A stretch of DNA of 64,000 bases from NCBI GenBank assembly GCA_028583605.1, contig CM053325.1, positions 61,631,121 through 61,695,120 of the forward strand, read 5' to 3'. The translations under genes were made by a program, and so were the position numbers. How positions within the stretch are numbered: position 1 is the first letter of the stretch; each line of letters starts with the position of its first letter. The stretch comes from Dastarcus helophoroides (lineage: Eukaryota > Arthropoda > Insecta > Coleoptera > Bothrideridae). Below, in pieces: positions 55,470-64,000 of this stretch. The notes under the pieces were generated by a model. That model saw nothing but the letters and a program-made list of their open reading frames with translations. It did not search any database and was not told where the DNA came from.

Positions 55470-56100
55470 TTGAGAAAAAACTCGAAAGCGAAATTAGGGT
55501 TACCCCCTAAAAAACTCGAAAGTGGAATTACTTACGCTTTCGAGTTTTTTCTCAAAATGTTGGCATTTTTTAAAGAGTTTTCCTTAAATAATTTATTACA
55601 AACATTTTTCAATTTTTTTTATAGAAATTTCAAGAAAGTTACGACATTTTGGAATCTATTTAGTTTTGATCAAAAACGCGATTGTCAAACACTAATCTGT
55701 AATAATTTTGAAGAAGAAATTAGTATTTCGAAAAGGAATTGAAATTTTAAGCAAAAAACTACAATTTCTTAAAAATTGTCAAAATTTTGAGAAAATAAGT
55801 AAAATTTTGAGAAAATAATTAAAATTTCAAGAAAAAAATCCAAATTCAATCCTTCTCGCATTTTGATATTTCTCTAAAAAAAATTAATACCGAACCTTCG
55901 AGTTTTTACCGAAATTCGACTTTTTGTATACCAATTTTGAGTTTTTTCTAGATATTTCCTTTTTTAGAAAATTCTGATTTTTTTTATGCGAAGTTTCTAT
56001 TTTTCTTAAATATTTTATAAAAATAAATTAGAAAATATCGAAATTTCAAGAAACTATTATGTTAAATTTTATTTCATTTCTAGAAAAACTTGGTTTTTGA
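55470..56100. repeat. AT-rich degenerate satellite with a short inverted pair
   Basis: ACTCGAAAGCGAAATTAGGG and, inverted, ACTTACGCTTTCGAGTTTTT lie within 100 bp near 55480-55550. The rest is AAATTTTGAGAAAA-type sequence. No gene seen. Confidence 0.6.
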
Positions 56101-57840
56101 AAGAAATGTTGAATTTTTAAGTAAAAAAACGGATTTCAAGAAAAAGTCTAACAAGAAGTTAAATTTTGATAATACTGTCGAGATTTCGGGATAAATTTTT
56201 ACTCTACTTCATAAAATGTTGACTTCATTTCGAGAAAAAAGTTAGTAAAACTTCCGGAAAAACGAATTTCGAGGAAAATATCGAAATTTTGAGGTGCAAA
56301 AAATGCCCCAATTTGAACATAAAAGTCGACATTTCCAGAAAAAGCCAAATTTTGAGAAACTTAAGAAATAGAAATTCCAAAAAATCTAATTTCAAGTAAA
56401 AGGTTAACTTTTTGAGAAATATGGATTTTCTGAGTAGAAAGTCACATTTTCGGAAAATAACTTTATGTTGAGAAGTAGAAATTTTGAAAAAAAAGGCGCA
56501 TTTTGAAAATAATTGAGTTCGAGAAATTTAAAAATAGTCCAATTTGAAAAAAAAAATCTCTCAACTTCTAGAACAAGACCGAGCTTTAAAAAAGTATAAA
56601 ATTTTCCCATTAAAAGCCTTTTAAGCATAAAAAAGTCGAATTTGGAGATAAACATGGAGAACAAAGGCGAAATTTTGAGTTAAAAAGCAGATTTCAAGAA
56701 AAAGTCGAAATTTGCAGAAATGCAAAAAGTTAAACTTTTAAAAACTGTCGAGATTTCGGAATAAATTTTTACTCTACTTTATAAAATGTCGACTTCATTT
56801 CACAAAAAAAGATAGTAAACACTTCCGGAAAAACGAATTTCGAGGAAAATATCGAAATTTTGAGGTGCAAAAAATGCCCCAATTTTAACATAAAAGTCGA
56901 CATTTCCATAAAAAGCCAAATTTTGAGAAACTTAAGAAATAAAAATTCCAAAAAATCTAATTTCAAGTAAAAGGTTAACTTTTTGAGAAATTGGATTTTC
57001 TGAGAGAAAGTCAAATTTTCGGAAAATAACTTTATTGAGAAGTAGAAATTTTGAAAAAAAGACGCATTTTGAAAATAATTGAGTTCGAGAAATTTAAAAA
57101 TAGTCCAATTTGAAAAAAAAATCTTTCAACTTCTAGAACAAGACCGAGCTTTAAAAAATATAGCATTTTCCTATAGAAAGCCTTTTAAGAATAAAGTCGA
57201 ATTTGGAGATAAACATGGAGAACAAAGGTGAATTTTGAGTTAAAAGGCAGATTTCAGGAAAAAGTCGAAATTTGCAGAAATACAAAAAGTTAAATTTTGA
57301 AAAAACTGTCGAAGTTTCGGAATAAATTCTTACTCTACTTTATAAAATGTCGACTTCATTTTGAGAAAAAAAGATAGTAAAACTTCCGGAAAAACGAATT
57401 TCGAGGAAAATATCGAAATTTTGAGGTGCAAAAAATGCCCCAATTTTAACATAAAAGTCGACATTTCCAGAAAAAGCCAAATTTTGAGAAACTTTAGAAA
57501 TAGAAATTCCAAAAAATCTAATTTCAAGTAAAAGGTTAACTTTTTGAGAAATTGGATTTTCTGAGATAAAGGCAAATTTTCGGAAAATAACTTTATGTTG
57601 AGAAGTAGAAATTTTGAAAAAAAACGCATTTTGAAAATAATTGAGTTCGAGAAATTTAAAAATACTCCAATTTGAAAAAAAAATCTTTCAACTTTTAGAA
57701 CAAGACCGAGCTTTAAAAAAATATAGAATTTTCCTATAAAAAGCCTTTTAAGAATAAAGTCGAATTTGGAGATAAACAAAGGCGAATTTTGAGTTAAAAA
57801 GCAGATTTCAGGAAAAAGTCGAAATTTGCAGAAATACAAA
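56101..57840. repeat. Three tandem units of ~565 bp
   Basis: CTTCCGGAAAAACGAATTTC recurs at 56251, 56822 and 57383 (spacings 571 and 561). AAAAAATGCCCCAATTT and TAGAACAAGACCGAGCTTTA recur in each unit. Units differ by scattered substitutions and small indels. Antisense Phe/Leu-rich frames here are repeat artefacts. Confidence 0.85.
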
Positions 57841-58995
57841 AAGTTTGAAAGATAATCGAAATTTTGTAAAGATTTTTAACCTTTATATTAAAATTTGTAT
57901 CAAATTTCGAGAAGAAAATTTAAAATATTGAAAAAACACGAATTTGAAACCGAAATTGTAATTTATAGAGACTGAAAATGTCTGCTGTTGAGATAAAATT
58001 AAACATTTTCGGAAAAAATAAAACTTTCATAAAAATAATGAAAAAAAAGGGGGGAAATTTACCAAAGTCGAAATAATTAATAAAAGATTGAAACTTCAAG
58101 AAAAAAATCAGATCTCCCATTACAAAGTCAAAGTTGGGAACAATTGAATTTACGGAGGGAAATCAAAATTTTGAAAGAAAAAAAAGATTAATTTTGAGAA
58201 CTAACTGAGTTTGTCAACTTTGATTACTAAAAATTTAAATATTTTCAAACTGGGTCGCAGAAATGTTAAATGAAATTAATAACCAATTAAAATTTCGAGA
58301 AGAATACCAATTTAGCAAATTAGAATTTGGAGAAATACTCTTTTTCCGGAAAAAGACCGAACTTTGAAAAATGTGTAATATTCCATAGAAGTCAAATTTT
58401 AGGAAAAAGGTAGAATTTTGAGAACATAATAATAATAATAACAATAATTCAAGTTAAAAAAAGGACAAATATGGAAAAAAAGTCGAAATTTTGATAAAAA
58501 ACAAGTTTCGAGGCAAAAGTCGAAATTTGCGACAACACAAACGGCTGAATTCTGAGAAAAAAATAATCGGGAGATATTTTTACTCGTTTTTGAATAAATT
58601 TTGGGATTAATTTCAAGCAAAAAGAGTGTAAGTTACGAGAAAAATAAATTTCCAGAAAAGAATCTCGAAGAAGAAACTGAGAAATTTTTAGATGAAGGTC
58701 TGCATTGGCAAGAAAAGCCAAACTTTGAAAAATGTGATGAAAAAGGGCAAATTCAAAACAAGTCGAATTTTGGGAATATAGTTTACGTTAAAAAAGGGCA
58801 TATATTGAAAAAAAGTCGAAATTTTGGTAAACAAATTTCGAGGCAAAAGTCGAAATTTGCGAAAAGTCGAAATTTGCGAAAAATCGAAATTTGCGAAAAC
58901 ACAAAAGTTTGAGTTCTGAGAAAAAAAGTCGAAATTTTGGTAAACAACTTTCGAGGCAAAAGTCGAAATTTGCGAAAAGTCGAAATTTGCGAAAA
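57841..58995. repeat. Degenerate AT-rich satellite leading into the 170-bp array
   Basis: Purine-rich words, a short (AAT)n run near 58428-58441, and from about 58815 a cluster of GTCGAAATTTGCGAAAA words at short spacing. No gene seen. Confidence 0.55.
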
Positions 58996-61900
58996 CACAA
59001 AAGTTTGAGTTCTGAGAAAAAAAGTCGAAATTTTGGAAGGTATTTTTATTCTTTTTTCAATAAATTTTAGAACTAATTTCAAGCAAAATGTCGAAGTTGC
59101 GAGAAAAATAAATTTCCTGAAAGAACTCGGAATTTAGAGAAATTGAAAATGCAAAATTTGAGAAAACACAAAAGTTTTGAATCTGAGAAAAGAAAGTCGA
59201 AATTGCGGGAAATACTTTTACTCTTTTTTAATAAATTGTGAAACTAATTTCGAGCAAAAAGGTCAAAATTACGAGAAAAATAAATTTCCTGAAAGAAATC
59301 GAAATTTCGAGAAACTGAAAATGCAAAATTTGAGATAATACAAAAGTTTGAATTCTGAGAAAAAAAAGTCGAAATGTCGGGAGGTATTTTTACTCTTTTT
59401 TAATAAATTTCAGAACTAATTTCAAGCAAAAGAGTCGAATTTACGAGAAAAATAAATTTCCTGAAAGAAATCGAAATTTCGAGAAACTGAAAATGCAAAA
59501 TTTGAAAAAATACAAAACTGAGTCTGAGAAAAAAAATCGAAATTTCGGAAGATATTTTTACTCTTTTTTAATAAATTTCGGAACTAATTTCAAGCAAAAA
59601 AGTCGAAATTACGAGAAAAATAAATTTCCTGAAAGAAATCGAAATTTAGAGAAATTGAAAATGCTAAAATTTGAGAAAGTACAAAAGCTTCTAATTCTGA
59701 GAAAAGAAAGTCGAAAATTGCGGGAAGATACTTTTTACTCTTTTTTAATAAATTGTGAAACTAATTTCGAAGCAAAAAGGTCAAAATTACGAGAAAAATA
59801 AATTTCCTGAAAGAAATCGAAATTTCGAGAAACTGAAAATGCAAAATTTGAGATAATACAAAAGTTTGAATTCTGAGAAAAAGAAAGTCGAAATGTCGGG
59901 AGGTATTTTACTCTTTTTTAATAAATTTCAGAACTAATTTCAAGCAAAAGAGTCGAAATTACGAGAAAAATAAATTTCCTGAAAGAAATCGAAATTTCGA
60001 GAAACTGAAAATGCAAAATTTGAAAAAATACAAAAGTTGAGTCTGAGAAAAAAAAAGTCGAAATGTCGGAAGATATTTTTACTCTTTTTTAATAAATTTC
60101 GGAACTGAATTTCAAGCAAAAAGTCAAATTACGAAAAAAATAAATTTCCTGAAAGAAATCGAAATTTCGAGAAACTGAAAATGCAAAATTTGAGAAAATA
60201 CAAAACTTTGAAGTCTGAGAAAAAAAGTCGAAATTTCGGAAGGTATTTTTACTCTTTTTTAATAAATTGTCGGAAACTAATTTCGAGCAAAAAGGTCAAA
60301 ATTACGAGAAAAATAAATTTCCTGAAAGAAATCGAAATTTCGAGAAACTGAAAATGCAAAATTTGAGATAATACAAAAGTTTGAATTCTGAGAAAAAAAA
60401 GTCGAAATGTCGGGAGGTATTTTTACTCTTTTTTAATAAATTTCAGAACTAATTTCAAGCAAAAGAGTCGAAATTACGAGAAAAATAAATTTCCTGAAAG
60501 AAATCGAAATTTCGGGAAACTGAAAATGCAAAATTTGAAAAAATACAAAACTGAGTCCTGAGAAAAAAAATCGAAATTTCGGAAGATATTTTTACTCTTT
60601 TTTAATAAATTTCGGAACTGAATTTCAAGCAAAAAAGTCCGAAATTACGAGAAAAATAAATTTCCTGAAAGAAATCGAAATTTAGAGAAATTGAAAATGC
60701 AAAATTTGAGAAAATACAAAAGTTTGAATTCTGAGAAAAGAAAGTCGAAATTGCGGCAGATACTTTTACTCTTTTTTAATAAATTTCGTGAAACTAATTT
60801 CAAGCAAAAAGTCGAAATTACGAGAAAAATAAATTTCCTGAAAGAAATCGAAATTTCGAGAAACTGAAAATGCAAAATTTGAGATAATACAAAAGTTTGA
60901 ATTCTGAGAAAAAAAAGTCGAAATGTCGGGAGGTATTTTTACTCTTTTTTAATAAATTTCGGAACTAATTTCAAGCAAAAAGAGTCGAAATTACGAGAAA
61001 AATAAATTTCCTGAAAGAAATCGAAATTTCGAGAAACTGAAAATGCAAAATTTGAGAAAATACAAAACTTTGAAGTCTGAGAAAAAAAGTCGAAATTTCG
61101 GAAGGATTTTTACTCTTTTTTAATAAATTTCGGAACTAATTTCAAGCAAAAAAGTCGAAATTACGAGAAAAATAAATTTCCTGAAAGAAATCAAAATTTC
61201 GAGAAACTGAAAATGCAAAATTTGAGAAAGTACAAAACTTCGAAGTCTGAGAAAAAAAGTCGAAAATTTCGGAAGGTATTTTTACTCTTTTTTAATAAAT
61301 TTCGGAACTAATTTCAAGCAAAAAAGTCGAAATTACGAGAAAAATAAATTTCCTGAAAGAAATCGAAATTTCGAGAAACTGAAAATGCAAAATTTGAGAA
61401 AATACAAAACTTTGAAGTCTGAGAAAAAAAGTCGAAATTTCGGAAGGATTTTTACTCTTTTTTAATAAATTTCGGAACTAATTTCAAGCAAAAAAGTCGA
61501 AATTACGAGAAAAATAAATTTCCTGAAAGAAATCGAAATTTCGAGAAACTGAAAATGCAAAATTTGAGATAATACAAAAGTTTGAATTCTGAGAAAAAAA
61601 GTCGAAATGTCGGGAGGTATTTTTACTCTTTTTTAATAAATTTCGGAACTAATTTCAAGCAAAAAAGTCGAAATTACGAGAAAAATAAATTTCCTGAAAG
61701 AAATCGAAATTTCGAGAAACTGAAAATGCAAAATTTGAAAAAATACAAAACTGAGTCTGAGAAAAAAAAATCGAAATTTCGGAAGATATTTTTACTCTTT
61801 TTTAATAAATTTCGGAACTAATTTCAAGCAAAAAAGTCGAAATTACGAGAAAAATAAATTTCCTGAAAGAAATCAAAATTTCGAGAAACTGAAAATGTAA

Positions 61901-62745
61901 AATTTGAGAAAGTACAAAACTTCGAAGTCTGAGAAAAAAAGTCGAAAATTTGGAAGGTATTTTTACTCTTTTTTAATAAATTTCGGAACTAATTTTCAAC
62001 CAAAAAGTCGAAATTACGAGAAAAATAAATTTCCTGAAAGAAATCAAAATATCGAGAAACTGAAAATGCAAAAATTTGAGATAATACAAAAGTTTGAATT
62101 CTGAGAAAAAGAAGTCGAACTGTCGGAAGGTATTTTTACTCTTTTTTAATAAATTTCGGAACTAATTTCAAGCAAAAAAGTCCAAATTACGAGAGAATTA
62201 AATTTTCTGACAGAAATCGAAATTTCGAGAAACTGAAAATGCAAAATTTGAGAAAATACAAAACTTTGAAGTCTGAGAAAAAAAGTCGAAATTTCGGAAG
62301 GTATTTTTACTCTTTTTTAATAAATTTCGGAACTAATTTCAACCAAGAAATCGAAATTACGAGAAAAATAAATTTCCTAAAAAAAATCAAAATATCGAGA
62401 AACTGAAAAGGCAAAATTTGAGATAATACAAAAGTTTGAATTCTGAGAAAAAGAAGTCGAACTGTCGGAAGGTATTTTTACTCTTTTTTAATAAATTTCG
62501 GAACTAATTTCAAGCAAAAAAGTCGAAATTACGAGAAAAATAAATTTCCTGAAAGAAATCAAAATTTCGATAAACTGAAAATGCAAAATTTGTGAAAATA
62601 CAAAACTTGGAGTCTGAGAAAAAAAGTCGAAATTTCGGAAGGTAATTTTACTCTTTTTTAATAAATTTCGGAACCAATTTCAAGCAAAAAAGTCGAAATT
62701 ACGAGAAAAATAAATTTCCAGGAGAGAATCGAAATTTCGAAAAAC
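58996..62745. repeat. ~170-bp tandem satellite, more than 20 copies
   Basis: The landmark TTTTTACTCTTTTTTAATAA recurs at about 61107, 61278, 61446 and so on, spacing about 168-173. Other constant words are GAGAAAAATAAATTTCCTGA and AACTGAAAATGCAAAATTTG. Copies differ mostly by single-base indels in A-runs. Lys-rich open frames are incidental. Confidence 0.9.
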
Positions 62746-63760
62746 TGAAAATTTTGACATGAAAGTCTGCACTTCTAGGAAAGCCAAGCTTTGGGAAATG
62801 TGAACAGAAAAAGATTGTCGATTTTTTAGTAAAAGGTCATCATTTTGGATAATAGTTGAGGCGGATTTTCCATTAGAAAATCAGTTTGTGAGAAAAATGT
62901 TAAATTTTGGGAAATGAATAAGAAATGTTGAAAAAATTGGGCTACTTTTAAGAAGAAATTAAAATCCCACAAAAGATTAACTGAAAAAGGGTCACTTTAG
63001 GAGAAAATTTCTAAATTTCCAGAAAAAGATCGAACTTTAAAAGATGAAATTTTTCTGAGAAAGTTAAATTTAAAAAAAATCCAGTATTGTCAATAAAATT
63101 ATAGTTAATAAAACAGTTGAGAAAAATCAATAAAAAGGCGAATTTCGCAAAAAAAATCGTTTGCAGAAATATAAATTTTTCTAAAAACAGTTTTGATAGA
63201 GAAGTTAATTTTGGAAGAATGACGAAATTTAAAAAACCAAACGAAAAGATGGGATTTAATAAATTCGATTTTCGGAAATGACCGAATTTTTCTGTTGAAG
63301 TTAAATTAAAAAAAGTTCCAGTATTGTCAATAAAATTATAGTTAATAAGCCAATTGATAAAAAATTGGCTTTCGATACAAAGACGAATTTCGAGGAAAAA
63401 ATCGTTTGCAAAACTATACATTTTTCTAGAAACAGTTTTGATAGAGAAGTTAAAATTTTGGAAGAATGACGAAATTTAAGAAACCAAACGAAATTTTCAA
63501 AAGAAGGGATTTAATAAATTCGATTTTTGGAAATGACGAAATTTTTCTGTTGAAGTTAAATTAAAAAAAGTTCCAGCATTGTCAATAAAATTATAGTTAA
63601 TAAGACAATTGAAAAAAAAATCGGCTTTCGATACAAAGACGAATTTCGAGGAAAAAATCGTTTGCAGAAATATAAATCTTGTTAGAAAAGTTTGACAGAG
63701 AAGTTAAAATATTATAAGAATGACAAAATTTAAGAAACAAAACAAAATTTTCAAAAGTTG
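62746..63760. repeat. ~245-bp tandem satellite, about three copies
   Basis: AGTATTGTCAATAAAATTAT (or AGCATTG) recurs near 63083, 63321 and 63577, followed each time by AAATCGTTTGCA and GATAGAGAAGTTAA. Spacing is about 240-255 bp. Confidence 0.8.
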
Positions 63761-64000
63761 GGATTTTCATAACTTTGAAAAAAAGAATTTTGAAAGGAAA
63801 GTCTAACTGAAAAAGTCAAGTTTTAACAATAAAAGTTGTTTTTTTTTTAAAAAAAGGTCGACGTTTGGAAATAGAATTAAAATTTCGAAAAAGATGAATT
63901 TTGATATTAAAATTGAAATTTCCAGAAGTGGCATGTTGCACATTTTTGGTTTTATCAACGATTTTTGATCTGGCCCATGATACGAAAGTTTTATTTGGCT
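63761..64000. other. Window end, no gene seen
   Basis: AT-rich sequence; the last 70 bases (CATGTTGCACATTTTTGG, GATCTGGCCCATGATACG) are less repetitive but too short to interpret. Confidence 0.4.

Overview
The window looks like nuclear DNA of an insect, possibly a beetle, although the sequence alone cannot settle the order. It is AT-rich, its genes have GT-AG introns, and it carries Jockey/CR1-type LINEs, hAT elements with 8-bp target duplications and a DUF4817-type transposase fragment. Over half of it is degenerate satellite whose basic word is close to TCGAAATTTCGAGAAAAAAG or its complement. The strand carrying that word changes from block to block.

Three host loci are visible. (1) On the minus strand a probable first coding exon (13305 down to 12969) of an unrecognised protein ends in a good donor site. 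(2) On the plus strand the last five exons of the splicing helicase DHX38/PRP16 lie between 33925 and 53704. They run from motif III (SAT) to the conserved C-terminus. One of the four introns is of GC-AG type, and two are inflated by repeats to 4.2 and 13.1 kb. (3) On the minus strand the last coding exon of a kelch protein resembling KLHL10 (54849 down to 54659) lies tail to tail with DHX38. The upstream exons of DHX38 and KLHL10, and the downstream exons of the first locus, were not found here.

Layout: 1-6.6 kb pyrimidine-rich satellite with hairpins; 6.7-12.6 kb a tandem array of ten 512-bp units, each made of three diverged ~171-bp parts; 12.8-14.4 kb the orphan exon and its upstream region; 14.44-20.49 kb a 6-kb inverted-repeat element with TA flanks, a transposase stub in each arm and satellite inside; 21.2-24.3 kb a decayed LINE (minus); 24.69-30.13 kb a hAT-like element with a second satellite-filled hAT-like element nested in it; 31.4-33.8 kb satellite; 33.9-53.7 kb DHX38, with a 174-bp satellite in its second visible intron and two ~98% identical LINEs facing each other in its third; 53.7-54.2 kb a foldback MITE that carries AATAAA signals for DHX38; 54.5-54.85 kb the KLHL10-like exon; 55.5-64 kb satellite arrays of about 565, 170 and 245 bp.

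The most unusual theme is the link between DNA transposons and satellite. Two independent TIR elements, one mariner-like and one hAT-like, hold the same satellite family as internal cargo. A ~100-bp non-satellite island bordering that cargo recurs at four places.
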